DNA from: Prinsepia uniflora
Taxonomy: Eukaryota > Streptophyta > Magnoliopsida > Rosales > Rosaceae
Length of the DNA stretch: 64,000 nucleotides
Direction of reading: 5' to 3'
Assembly: GCA_032719365.1 (NCBI GenBank)
Contig: CM064866.1
Span: forward strand, 4,693,781 to 4,757,780
Shown here: piece by piece, positions 1-12,078 of the stretch
Position numbering within the stretch: the stretch's first letter is position 1
Layout of the letters: the number at the start of each line of letters is the position of its first letter
Program-made: the position numbers and the translations under genes
Notes under the pieces: generated by a model
The model's database searches: none
What the model was told of the DNA's origin: nothing
The model's input: only the letters and a program-made list of their open reading frames with translations

Positions 1-174
1 TGGATTTCATCCCTTGTCTGACATCTGTTTAATTTGGATTTGATGTATAACTTTAATTTGGTTATTTATGCATTTGATATTTTTGAGGTTAAAATTGGTA
101 TGAATTATTGGGTGTCAGACGGGAGCAGGGCACGTCCCCTTGTGGTCCCTGTGGGATCGGGGCGGGTCCTGTCA
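1..174 (+). repeat. 3' end of the 5' LTR of the gypsy element
   Basis: These 174 bases align without gaps to 27938-28111, the end of the 3' LTR, with two mismatches, both transitions (position 35 T versus C, position 161 G versus A). The LTR ends in GTCCTGTCA and the PBS starts three bases later. The rest of this LTR is outside the window. Confidence 0.95.
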
Positions 175-177
175 GCT

Positions 178-189
178 TGGTATCAGAGC
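178..189 (+). other. Primer binding site of the gypsy element
   Basis: TGGTATCAGAGC, three bases after the LTR end, is the usual plant LTR-retrotransposon PBS complementary to the 3' end of initiator tRNA-Met. Confidence 0.9.
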
Positions 190-288
190 GCTAGGTTGTG
201 GTCAGCATGCTAGACTAGCGATTAGTACTAGTTACTTTTCGACTATTAAGGATAATGTTAACTGATCTATGCCTCTTGACAGTTGGTT

Positions 289-882
289 ATGCCTCCTAGG
301 AGAATTCCTCATACACGAACTGACGAGGATCTGGAAAGGGAAATGGAATGCGCAAGCATTGAGCGGGCTCAACGTCTGGGAGCCACACCTTTCAACGGGG
401 GATCGAACCCCGAAGATGCTCATGATTGGATCACCAAATGGGAAAGGATCTTCACGGTGATGCACTGCCCTCCGGGCGAACGAGTAACTTTGGCGGCCTT
501 CTTGCTGGAAGGAGGAGCCTACCAGTGGTGTCACAGCCTTGAAATGTCTGGGTGGTCTGTCCATACCACTACTTGGGAAGCTTTTCGTTCCAGATTTCTG
601 GACCAGTACTACCCGCGATTATTTCGCGCGGCACGGGAGGCTGAGTTCCTGCAGCTAGAGCAGGGGGATATGTCCGTTGCGGACTACGAGCAGACTTTCA
701 GAAAACTATCCCGGTTCGCTACATCATTCGTGAGCACGGAGGAGGACAAATGCCAAAGGTTCGAGCTTGGACTCCGAGGGGAGATCCGGGCAAGTGTGAC
801 TGCTGCTACTCATGCTTCACTGAGAGATATGGTCGACGCTGCGGTGCGTGTCGAGGCCAGTCTGGCGGCACACCAGACATGA
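289..882 (+). pseudogene. gag, N-terminal part (Retrotrans_gag domain), gypsy element
   Basis: The first ATG of the open frame is at 289, giving a basic start MPPRRIPHTRTDED. About 197 residues follow. The middle carries a Retrotrans_gag-type region (FLLEGGAYQWC, then WEAFRSRFLDQYYP, then LQLEQGDMSVADYEQTF). In Ty3/gypsy elements this protein forms the particle shell. The frame ends at a TGA (880-882) that lies inside the 5-bp sequence later duplicated by the nested insertion, so gag was already broken before that insertion. The reading frame resumes in phase at 21649, after 20,765 inserted and duplicated bases. Confidence 0.85.
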
Positions 883-883
883 C
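879..883. repeat. Left target-site duplication (ATGAC) of the nested LTR array
   Basis: ATGAC immediately precedes the array's first base and recurs at 21644-21648 immediately after its last base. A 5-bp TSD is standard for LTR-retrotransposon integrase. Confidence 0.93.
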
Positions 884-2002
884 TGACAACGCCCAAACTA
901 CGCATTAATTTAAACATGTAATTTGAGTATTGTGCAATTTAAACCCTTTTTGTGTAGATGTAGTATTGGTAAATAGGGATCGTTCTTAACCGGGGAAATT
1001 AGGGAACATTAATAATGTGTTAGTGGGAGATGAATAAAAGAATAATGAATTAAAGAATTAAATAATAAAAGAATTAAAGAATTAAAGAATAAAGAATAAA
1101 GAATAAAAAGGAATCAAAGAATAAAAGAATTAAAAGAATAAAAAATAAAAGAATAAAGAATAAAAAGGAATCAAAGAATAAAAGAATTAAAAGAATAAAA
1201 GAATAAAAGAATAAAAGAATAAAAGAATAAAGAATAAAGGAGGGTTTTGAAAAGATTTGTAATTTAAGCTAAAGACAACACTAACTAAAAATTAAAATTC
1301 AAATGTTCATGCTAATTAGAACTTACAAACCATAGAGTAGTTTTATAGACAAAACCCACACTTTTACGTAAGTAATTTCGAATTAACAATCACATTAATT
1401 CTAACATTTTGCTCATAATAAACCAATCACGAAATCCTACCTTCATCATCTCAAATACTTACATACATCTTTCAATATTATAAATGCATCAACCATTAAT
1501 GTGCGTCAAACATCAATATGCTTCAAACATTTACAACAAGATTTACCTTAAGTTTATAATTAAATGCGCCGACAGCGATCAACATTTAATCTCTTCAATT
1601 CTACTCTAAGTGCACCGACAGCGGATAAAACACTTAACATCAAATTGAAGTTTAAGCACTAAAACATATGAAGTAAAAGAAATTCAAAAAGTAAAACACA
1701 TGGAGATTGCATTCTTACTTACAAATGTTAGAAAGAAAATACCAAGAATATACCAAGAATAATAGTAAAGAAGAAATGAAAATAACATAAAAATAACATA
1801 AATTACGAATAAGAATTAAAAGGAAACTAATTAATAAGAAAATCTACAAGAAGTAAAAATGGTCCCCAAAAATGTCTCTCAAAAGAGAGAAACAAAAGAA
1901 CGAACTAAGAACTAAGAACTAAGAACTAAGAACTAAGAACTAAGAAAGAAATGGAAGAATGAAACTAATTGGGGACTCCCCAAATACATGAAATGACCTC
2001 CC

Positions 2003-2010
2003 TATTTATA
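2003..2010 (-). promoter_or_regulatory. TATA box of array LTR 1
   Basis: On the minus strand this reads CTCTATAAATAGGG, a strong plant TATA box, in the middle of the LTR. Transcription would start about 30 bases further left, near 1970. It independently supports the minus orientation. Confidence 0.75.
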
Positions 2011-2114
2011 GAGGGAGTGCCACAATTGTTTAATTAAAAGTACAAAATTAAAATATAAAAATAGCAATAAAATAGTACATGAAGAAGTGATGGAAATGAT
2101 GAGATTGGGTGGGA

Positions 2115-2226
2115 AAAGATGCTGATTTTGGGGCAAATATGCTGATTTTAGGGAAAAGTGGCTGATTTTGGGGAAAAGTTGCTGATTTTGGGGCAAATAT
2201 GCTGATTTTGGGAACTATTGGGGGGC
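2115..2226. repeat. Tandem ~20-bp G-run repeats in LTR 1 (G-quadruplex-capable)
   Basis: At least five units of the form TGCTGATTTTGGGGcaaata or TGCTGATTTTagGGAAAAG, ending in a run of six G. Seven or more runs of three to six G fall on the + strand within about 110 bases. The tract lies 100-220 bases upstream of the minus-strand TATA. It recurs in all five LTRs. Confidence 0.7.
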
Positions 2227-4342
2227 TGCTGGATTTTTGGCTTGGGATGCTGGATTTCAGCAGCTTCCCACCGAATTTCCTTGCGATTTTCGGTGGTTTC
2301 TCATATTTCGTCCATAATTTCTTCGTTATAATTCTGATCGGGACGATTCTTTCACCAAAATGCTCCAAATTCCAAGCTTTATTTATTTTTACAAAAATAT
2401 CACAAAATAAATTAATTTGTCTAATTATTTATTATTTTAATATTAAAAGTCAAGTATAAAGGGTATAAAATAATATAAAATAACGCTTATTTGAGGACCT
2501 ATCAAATACCCCCACACTTAAACTTTGCTAGTCCCTAGCAAATACTAAAATTAAACTACAAAATCAAAACAAGTAACCTTTAACCATTTGTCTCAATATT
2601 TCATTATTACAATCATGGCATAAAAGATTTTCACTTAAATCATTTAAGCATATGGAATTCAAGAGTTAATATATGGTAACAAAATGTTTTAACAAGTAAG
2701 ATAATGAGTAAATATGGTGAAATGGATCTCAACATGAATAAAACAAGTATGAATCAACTCACAAGGATATGCACTCATAAATTCACTCAATTTTGTAAAG
2801 GTTTGTGTTTGCACTCAAAGTATGTGAGAATTACTCACATAATCGAAATGAAGTACTTTTGCAAAATCTCAAACAAACACCTCAAGATAAAAACAACACA
2901 TACTTGCGCAAATGAACCAAAACCATAAGCTTACTCAAGTGATTAACTCAACTAATCAAAATTTACCATCTTAAGGATCATAAGGTCTTTACGAAGATTG
3001 TAATGGGGCTAAGATTCGAGGCAAGGAAAATATAGGACAAGTGGTGCTCAATTCGTTCCAAGACTCAATAGACTCCCAAAACGTATCATAGCTTCCCAAC
3101 CTTAGTGCAATGATGTCAGTAATCCATCTCTTCGAACATAGGCCTAATTCCATCATGTTGGGCCTCACAATCATTCTTTGTGTCGGATTTACAAATGTAA
3201 GGGATTTAACTCAAACATTACATAACCAAACCTTATTACCTTGATCGATACTCAACTTTTTTTTTTGATTTTTTTTTATATCAAGGTAATAACATGTGTC
3301 AATAATACAACAAAGCTTGAGTCGGTAAATCCAAATAATTCACATAAAAGTCTTTTCAACATCATTATTTTCTCCTTACACAATCTTTATGTCTTCAACC
3401 GAATCCTTGGAATAAAGGTAAAAGATGTCTCTACTAAGCTCAAGTGTTTAGATAATCATGGTGATGAAAGAAAGGCTTAATGTGGGCTCAAAAGGGGTTA
3501 AAACTAAGGGGGTCGCAACTTGTGCGCACAAAATAGGGAACATGGATGTTTGAATTTGTGATGTTAACCCTAATGCCTTAATCATTTCCAAAATCAGAGA
3601 GCTTATTGACTTAAAAGCTTTGAAAATCACATAGAATAAGTTCTAGTACTCTAGAGTTCATTAAAAGCTATGGCAAGCAGTTATGAGGCATATGTATATC
3701 AATTTAAACAAAGAACTTATGAATCACTCATCAAAGATGTATATAAAGTTCTAAAGCTCACATAAGGTTCATATAATTCATACTTATCTTATCATGCTCG
3801 TTTATGTGCCAATTTACATGCATTATCTTCAAGTTATAACACTTAATCACAAAATATTAACAAACAAATTCAAGTTGTAGTGATCACCTTTATGGCCATA
3901 ACATATTCATTTTCGTTCATTTGTATCATTGACAAGTTAAAGGGCAACTTAAGACTCATAAAAACACTAAGTTAAAATAAAAAGATTCAAGAAAACAATT
4001 TTTATTTTTTTTTAATTTTTTTTATATTATTTTTTAAAATTTTTTTTAATTTTTTAATTTTTTCAATTTATTTTTTTCAATTTTTTTTTAAACAATTAAA
4101 ATTGTAAATCATTCCCCCACACTTAAATTCTACATTGTCCTCAATGTAGGAAAATATGAAGTAATTAAACATAGAATCAAAGTAAGGAAGATGATTTACG
4201 AAAATAAAAGGAAAACATTAAATAAACAAAATAAAAGAGAGTGAAGGGTAGAAGGATAGCAAATCTGTATTGATGACTCCTTCACATCTCGGGAACACAT
4301 TGGGTTGCCTCCCAACAAGCGCTTGAAGTTTAACGTTCATCC

Positions 4343-4640
4343 AGCCTAGACAGAGATGCAAGTTAGTTAGTCAGAGATGTACGTTAATTAAGAATGCAAG
4401 TTAGAAATGCAAATTAAAGTTTAAGGATGCAATGTGAGTTAAAGATGTAAGTTAGAGGAAGAGTGCAATGCAAGTTAAACTAAATATGCAAGTGAAGTTA
4501 AAAATGCAAGTTAAATGAAATGTGAAATGCATGTTAGAATGAAAGATGCAAGTTAAGTGAAAATGCAAGTTAAATGAAAATGCAGGTTAAATGAAAGATG
4601 AAATGCAAGTTAGAATGAAAGATGAAATGTAAGTTAAGAA
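4343..4640. repeat. Degenerate minisatellite, GCAAGTTA-type units
   Basis: About 15-18 diverged units built on ATGCAAGTTA(A/G)(A)TGAAA fill this stretch of internal region 1. Equivalent arrays lie about 4787, 9573 and 14356 bases to the right in the other copies. No coding potential. Confidence 0.8.
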
Positions 4641-5141
4641 TTAAATAAATGAAGAAAAAGAAAATAATTTATTTACGTATGAACAATTTTTTTTTATAAT
4701 TATTATTATTTTTTTAAAAATTTTTTATATTGTTTTTTTTTTCGAAATTTAAAAATTAAATAAATGAAGAATTTTTTATTTTTTTTTTAAAGAATTTTAT
4801 GCTCTTTTTAAAAAAAAATTACCAAAAATAAAATAAAAATAAAAATAAGGAAAAGTGAATATTTACTATAAGCATTTATGAACAATTAAAAAGAATGAAC
4901 ATTATGTACAAGTATGAACAAGAATAAAATAACAAGTAAGAGAATTATAAACAAACATAAATGAAAGACTATTATGAACAAGTATGTATGTATACTAAGA
5001 AACATAAAAGTTATGAACATGTATAAAAGGTAACAAGTAACATATATACAATATTTATTTACAAGTATGAATTAATACTAACATAAAGCTAAAATAAGAA
5101 TTTTTTTTTTAATATTTTTTTTATTTCGAATTTTTTTTAAA

Positions 5142-5172
<31 letters not shown>

Positions 5173-5278
5173 TTATGTTTTTTTTTATTCCGAATTTTTT
5201 TTTCTTTCATTTAAAAATTTAAAGTCTAAAAAGACATAAACAAACAATTAATTACATAAAAATAAAATAAGTGTAAAC

Positions 5279-5490
5279 ATAAAGTTAGTGGAATATAAAG
5301 TTGATAAAATTAATGAAAAGAAAGTTAATGGAATAAAGTTAAAGGAATATAAGTTAATGGAATAAAAAGTTAATGGAATAAAAAGTTAGTGGAATAAAAA
5401 GTTAGTGGAATAAATTTAAAGTTAAAGGAATAAAGAAAAAGTTTATGAAATAAAATTAAAGTTAATGGATTAAAGAAGAAGTTAGAAAGT
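5279..5490. repeat. Degenerate minisatellite, GTTAATGGAATAAA-type units
   Basis: Some ten units of AAAGTTA(A/G)(T/G)GGAATAAA follow each other here, a second unrelated minisatellite in the internal region, repeated in every array copy. Confidence 0.75.
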
Positions 5491-5773
5491 GTAAAGAAAA
5501 ATAAATAAATTAATTAAAAGTAAGGAAAAGTGAATATGTACAATATGCATTTATGATAAGTACAAATAAAATTAAATTATGAACAAGTATGATAGAATTT
5601 TAAATTTACATAAACAATTTGAATATGAACAAATATATAAAAAAAATTATGAACATTTATGAACAAGTATAAATTAGAAATTATGAATAAGTAAAGTATG
5701 AACATTATAAAGAATAAAAAGAATAATGAATTAAAGAATGTGTTAGTGGGAGATGAATAAAAGAATAATGAAT

Positions 5774-7291
5774 AAATTAGGGAACATTAATAATGTGTTA
5801 GTGGGAGATGAATAAAAGAATAATGAATTAAAGAATTAAATAATAAAAGAATTAAAGAATTAAAGAATAAAGAATAAAGAATAAAAAGGAATCAAAGAAT
5901 AAAAGAATTAAAAGAATAAAAGAATTAAAAGAATAAAAAATAAAAGAATAAAGAATAAAAAGGAATCAAAGAATAAAAGAATTAAAAGAATAAAAGAATA
6001 AAAGAATAAAAGAATAAAAGAATAAAGAATAAAGGAGGGTTTTGAAAAGATTTGTAATTTAAGCTAAAGACAACACTAACTAAAAATTAAAATTCAAATG
6101 TTCATGCTAATTAGAACTTACAAACCATAGAGTAGTTTCATAGACAAAACCCACACTTTTACGTAAGTAATTTCGAATTAACAATCACATTAATTCTAAC
6201 ATTTTTCTCATAATAAACCAATCACGAAATCCTACCTTCATCATCTCAAATACTTACATACATCTTTCAATATTATAAATGCATCAACCATTAATGTGCG
6301 TCAAACATCAATATGCTTCAAACATTTACAACATGATTTGCCTTAAGTTTATAATTAAATGCGCCGACAGCGATCAACATTTAATCTCTTCAATTCTACT
6401 CTAAGTGCACCGACAGCGGATAAAACACTTAACATCAAATTGAAGTTTAAGCACTAAAACATATGAAGTAAAAGAAATTCAAAAAGTAAAACACATGGAG
6501 ATTGCATTCTTACTTACAAATGTTAGAAAGAAAATACCAAGAATATACCAAGAATAATAGTAAAGAAGAAATGAAAATAACATAAAAATAACATAAATTA
6601 CGAATAAGAATTAAAAGGAAACTAATTAATAAGAAAATCTACAAGAAGTAAAAATGGTCCCCAAAAATGTCTCTCAAAAGAGAGAAACAAAAGAACGAAC
6701 TAAGAACTAAGAACTAAGAACTAAGAACTAAGAAAGAAATGGAAGAATGAAACTAATTGGGGACTCCCCAAATACATGAAATGACCTCCCTATTTATAGA
6801 GGGAGTGCCACAATTGTTTAATTAAAAGTACAAAATTAAAATATAAAAATAGCAATAAAATAGTACATGAAGAAGTGATGGAAATGATGAGATTGGGTGG
6901 GAAAAGATGCTGATTTTGGGGCAAATATGCTGATTTTAGGGAAAAGTGGCCGATTTTGGGGAAAAGTTGCTGATTTTGGGGCAAATATGCTGATTTTGGG
7001 AACTATTGGGGGGCTGCTGGATTTTTGGCTTGGGATGCTGGATTTCAGCAGCTTCCCACCGAATTTCCTTGCGATTTTCGGTGGTTTCTCATATTTCGTC
7101 CATAATTTCTTCGTTATAATTCTGATGGGACGATTCTTTCACCAAAATGCTCCAAATTCCAAGCTTTATTTATTTCTACAAAAATATCACAAAATAAATT
7201 AATTTGTCTAATTATTTATTATTTTAATATTAAAAGTCAAGTATAAAGGGTATAAAATAATATAAAATAACGCTTATTTGAGGACCTATCA
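5774..7291 (-). repeat. Array LTR 2 (truncated, 1518 bp)
   Basis: Homology to LTR 1 starts at AAATTAGGGAACATT (5774, equivalent to 996), so the terminal 112 bases of the LTR are missing. Private change: one base lost in TCTGATGGGACG (near 7125). TATA box at 6791-6798. Confidence 0.9.
6791..6798 (-). promoter_or_regulatory. TATA box of array LTR 2
   Basis: TATAAATA on the minus strand, in the same context as in LTR 1. Confidence 0.7.
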
Positions 7292-9927
7292 AATACCCCC
7301 ACACTTAAACTTTGCTAGTCCCTAGCAAATACTAAAATTAAACTACAAAATCAAAACAAGTAACCTTTAACCATTTGTCTCAATATTTCATTATTACAAT
7401 CATGGCATAAAAGATTTTCACTTAAATCATTTAAGCATATGGAATTCAAGAGTTAATATATGGTAACAAAATGTTTTAACAAGTAAGATAATGAGTAAAT
7501 ATGGTGAAATGGATCTCAACATGAATAAAACAAGTATGAATCAACTCACAAGGATATGCACTCATAAATTCACTCAATTTTGTAAAGGTTTGTGTTTGCA
7601 CTCAAAGTATGTGAGAATTACTCACATAATCGAAATGAAGTACTTTTGCAAAATCTCAAACAAACACCTCAAGATAAAAACAACACATACTTGCGCAAAT
7701 GAACCAAAACCATAAGCTTACTCAAGTGATTAACTCAACTAATCAAAATTTACCATCTTAAGGATCATAAGGTCTTTACGAAGATTGTAATGGGGCTAAG
7801 ATTCGAGGCAAGGAAAATATAGGACAAGTGGTGCTCAATTCGTTCCAAGACTCAATAGACTCCCAAAACGTATCATAGCTTCCCAACCTTAGTGCAATGA
7901 TGTCAGTAATCCATCTCTTCGAACATAGGCCTAATTCCATCATGTTGGGCCTCACAATCATTCTTTGTGTCGGATTTACAAATGTAAGGGATTTAACTCA
8001 AACATTACATAACCAAACCTTATTACCTTGATCGATACTCAACTTTTTTTTTTGATTTTTTTTTATATCAAGGTAATAACATGTGTCAATAATACAACAA
8101 AGCTTGAGTCGGTAAATCCAAATAATTCACATAAAAGTCTTTTCAACATCATTATTTTCTCCTTACACAATCTTTATGTCTTCAACCGAATCCTTGGAAT
8201 AAAGGTAAAAGATGTCTCTACTAAGCTCAAGTGTTTAGATAATCATGGTGATGAAAGAAAGGCTTAATGTGGGCTCAAAAGGGGTTAAAACTAAGGGGGT
8301 CGCAACTTGTGCGCACAAAATAGGGAACATGGATGTTTGAATTTGTGATGTTAACCCTAATGCCTTAATCATTTCCAAAATCAGAGAGCTTATTGACTTA
8401 AAAGCTTTGAAAATCACATAGAATAAGTTCTAGTACTCTAGAGTTCATTAAAAGCTATGGCAAGCAGTTATGAGGCATATGTATATCAATTTAAACAAAG
8501 AACTTATGAATCACTCATCAAAGATGTATATAAAGTTCTAAAGCTCACATAAGGTTCATATAATTCATACTTATCTTATCATGCTCGTTTATGTGCCAAT
8601 TTACATGCATTATCTTCAAGTTATAACACTTAATCACAAAATATTAACAAACAAATTCAAGTTGTAGTGATCACCTTTATGGCCATAACATATTCATTTT
8701 CGTTCATTTGTATCATTGACAAGTTAAAGGGCAACTTAAGACTCATACAAACACTAAGTTAAAATAAAAAGATTCAAGAAAACAATTTTTATTTTTTTTT
8801 AATTTTTTTTATATTATTTTTTAAAATTTTTTTTAATTTTTTAATTTTTTCAATTTATTTTTTTCAATTTTTTTTTAAACAATTAAAATTGTAAATCATT
8901 CCCCCACACTTAAATTCTACATTGTCCTCAATGTAGGAAAATATGAAGTAATTAAACATAGAATCAAAGTAAGGAAGATGATTTACGAAAATAAAAGGAA
9001 AACATTAAATAAACAAAATAAAAGAGAGTGAAGGGTAGAAGGATAGCAAATCTGTATTGATGACTCCTTCACATCTCGGGAACACATTGGGTTGCCTCCC
9101 AACAAGCGCTTGAAGTTTAACGTTCATCCAGCCTAGACAGAGATGCAAGTTAGTTAGTCAGAGATGTACGTTAATTAAGAATGCAAGTTAGAAATGCAAA
9201 TTAAAGTTTAAGGATGCAATGTGAGTTAAAGATGTAAGTTAGAGGAAGAGTGCAATGCAAGTTAAACTAAATATGCAAGTGAAGTTAAAAATGCAAGTTA
9301 AATGAAATGTGAAATGCAAGTTAGAATGAAAGATGCAAGTTAAGTGAAAATGCAAGTTAAATGAAAATGCAGGTTAAATGAAAGATGAAATGCAAGTTAG
9401 AATGAAAGATGAAATGTAAGTTAAGAATTAAATAAATGAAGAAAAAGAAAATAATTTATTTACGTATGAACAATTTTTTTTTATAATTATTATTATTTTT
9501 TTAAAAATTTTTTATATTGTTTTTTTTTCGAAATTTAAAAATTAAATAAATGAAGAATTTTTTATTTTTTTTTTAAAGAATTTTATGCTCTTTTTAAAAA
9601 AAAATTACCAAAAATAAAATAAAAATAAAAATAAGGAAAAGTGAATATTTACTATAAGCATTTATGAACAATTAAAAAGAATGAACATTATGTACAAGTA
9701 TGAACAAGAATAAAATAACAAGTAAGAGAATTATAAACAAACATAAATGAAAGACTATTATGAACAAGTATGTATGTATACTAAGAAACATAAAAGTTAT
9801 GAACATGTATAAAAGGTAACAAGTAACATATATACAATATTTATTTACAAGTATGAATTAATACTAACATAAAGCTAAAATAAGAATTTTTTTTTTAATA
9901 TTTTTTTTATTTCGAATTTTTTTTAAA

Positions 9928-9958
<31 letters not shown>

Positions 9959-10559
9959 TTATGTTTTTTTTTATTCCGAATTTTTTTTTCTTTCATTTAA
10001 AAATTTAAAGTCTAAAAAGACATAAACAAACAATTAATTACATAAAAATAAAATAAGTGTAAACATAAAGTTAGTGGAATATAAAGTTGATAAAATTAAT
10101 GAAAAGAAAGTTAATGGAATAAAGTTAAAGGAATATAAGTTAATGGAATAAAAAGTTAATGGAATAAAAAGTTAGTGGAATAAAAAGTTAGTGGAATAAA
10201 TTTAAAGTTAAAGGAATAAAGAAAAAGTTTATGAAATAAAATTAAAGTTAATGGATTAAAGAAGAAGTTAGAAAGTGTAAAGAAAAATAAATAAATTAAT
10301 TAAAAGTAAGGAAAAGTGAATATGTACAATATGCATTTATGATAAGTACAAATAAAATTAAATTATGAACAAGTATGATAGAATTTTAAATTTACATAAA
10401 CAATTTGAATATGAACAAATATATAAAAAAAATTATGAACATTTATGAACAAGTATAAATTAGAAATTATGAATAAGTAAAGTATGAACATTATAAAGAA
10501 TAAAAAGAATAATGAATTAAAGAATGTGTTAGTGGGAGATGAATAAAAGAATAATGAAT
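7292..10559 (-). repeat. Array internal region 2 (3268 bp, non-coding)
   Basis: Near-identical copy of internal region 1 with the same motif order. It shares the poly-T pattern of copy 1 near 8845 but has the single-base variants common to copies 2-4. Confidence 0.88.
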
Positions 10560-12078
10560 AAATTAGGGAACATTAATAATGTGTTAGTGGGAGATGAATA
10601 AAAGAATAATGAATTAAAGAATTAAATAATAAAAGAATTAAAGAATTAAAGAATAAAGAATAAAGAATAAAAAGGAATCAAAGAATAAAAGAATTAAAAG
10701 AATAAAAGAATTAAAAGAATAAAAAATAAAAGAATAAAGAATAAAAAGGAATCAAAGAATAAAAGAATTAAAAGAATAAAAGAATAAAAGAATAAAAGAA
10801 TAAAAGAATAAAGAATAAAGGAGGGTTTTGAAAAGATTTGTAATTTAAGCTAAAGACAACACTAACTAAAAATTAAAATTCAAATGTTCATGCTAATTAG
10901 AACTTACAAACCATAGAGTAGTTTCATAGACAAAACCCACACTTTTACGTAAGTAATTTCGAATTAACAATCACATTAATTCTAACATTTTTCTCATAAT
11001 AAACCAATCACGAAATCCTACCTTCATCATCTCAAATACTTACATACATCTTTCAATATTATAAATGCATCAACCATTAATGTGCGTCAAACATCAATAT
11101 GCTTCAAACATTTACAACATGATTTGCCTTAAGTTTATAATTAAATGCGCCGACAGCGATCAACATTTAATCTCTTCAATTCTACTCTAAGTGCACCGAC
11201 AGCGGATAAAACACTTAACATCAAATTGAAGTTTAAGCACTAAAACATATGAAGTAAAAGAAATTCAAAAAGTAAAACACATGGAGATTGCATTCTTACT
11301 TACAAATGTTAGAAAGAAAATACCAAGAATATACCAAGAATAATAGTAAAGAAGAAATGAAAATAACATAAAAATAACATAAATTACGAATAAGAATTAA
11401 AAGGAAACTAATTAATAAGAAAATCTACAAGAAGTAAAAATGGTCCCCAAAAATGTCTCTCAAAAGAGAGAAACAAAAGAACGAACTAAGAACTAAGAAC
11501 TAAGAACTAAGAACTAAGAAAGAAATGGAAGAATGAAACTAATTGGGGACTCCCCAAATACATGAAATGACCTCCCTATTTATAGAGGGAGTGCCACAAT
11601 TGTTTAATTAAAAGTACAAAATTAAAATATAAAAATAGCAATAAAATAGTACATGAAGAAGTGATGGAAATGATGAGATTGGGTGGGAAAAGATGCTGAT
11701 TTTGGGGCAAATATGCTGATTTTAGGGAAAAGTGGCCGATTTTGGGGAAAAGTTGCTGATTTTGGGGCAAATATGCTGATTTTGGGAACTATTGGGGGGC
11801 TGCTGGATTTTTGGCTTGGGATGCTGGATTTCAGCAGCTTCCCACCGAATTTCCTTGCGATTTTCGGTGGTTTCTCATATTTCGTCCATAATTTCTTCGT
11901 TATAATTCTGATCGGGACGATTCTTTCACCAAAATGCTCCAAATTCCAAGCTTTATTTATTTCTACAAAAATATCACAAAATAAATTAATTTGTCTAATT
12001 ATTTATTATTTTAATATTAAAAGTCAAGTATAAAGGGTATAAAATAATATAAAATAACGCTTATTTGAGGACCTATCA
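10560..12078 (-). repeat. Array LTR 3 (truncated, 1519 bp)
   Basis: Same left breakpoint (AAATTAGGGAACATT) as LTR 2. Shares GTGGCCGATTTTGGGG with LTR 2. TATA box at 11577-11584. Confidence 0.9.
11577..11584 (-). promoter_or_regulatory. TATA box of array LTR 3
   Basis: TATAAATA on the minus strand, unchanged from the other LTRs. Confidence 0.7.

Larger units (their letters stand above)
884..2504 (-). repeat. Array LTR 1 (complete LTR, 1621 bp; 3' LTR in element orientation)
   Basis: The only LTR in the array with both termini. It has the 112 bases (884-995) missing from the other four. It holds an AAAGAATAA-type simple repeat (about 1026-1245), five CTAAGAA units near 1905-1945 (others have four), the promoter TATA, and G-run repeats (2115-2225). 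It lacks one roughly 17-bp simple-repeat unit present in LTRs 2-5 and differs from LTR 2 at only a handful of single bases over 1.5 kb. Confidence 0.92.
2505..5773 (-). repeat. Array internal region 1 (3269 bp, non-coding)
   Basis: It begins on the left with AATACCCCCACACTT, the PPT complement next to the LTR. A second PPT-like C-run (4114-4118) lies beside TACATTGTCCTCAATGTA, and GGGTTGCCTCCC sits at 4302-4313. Long T tracts fill 4000-4095 and 4690-4800, and an (ATT)n tract lies near 5146-5173. No frame longer than about 100 codons and no retroelement domain on either strand. No PBS is visible next to the right-hand LTR because that boundary is deleted. Private variants include an A where copies 2-4 have C (near 3960) and GCATGTTAG for GCAAGTTAG (near 4530). 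Confidence 0.85.

Noticed and set aside
1026..1245. AAAGAATAA/AAAGAATTAA repeats resembling a CRISPR-like or regulated iteron array
   Set aside because: Units are short, variable and without spacers; ordinary AT-rich simple repeat in a plant LTR.
2002..2368. Minus-strand frames rich in PQNQ, FPKIS and FAPKSA, repeated in each array copy, which look like a repetitive secreted protein
   Set aside because: They are the reverse strand of the TGCTGATTTTGGGG tandem repeat in the LTR upstream of its promoter; no signal of coding conservation and frames differ between copies.
2704..3630. Small frames of 60-79 codons conserved in all four array interiors
   Set aside because: Copies are nearly identical at the DNA level because of recent amplification, so conservation is uninformative; no start context, domain or codon bias.
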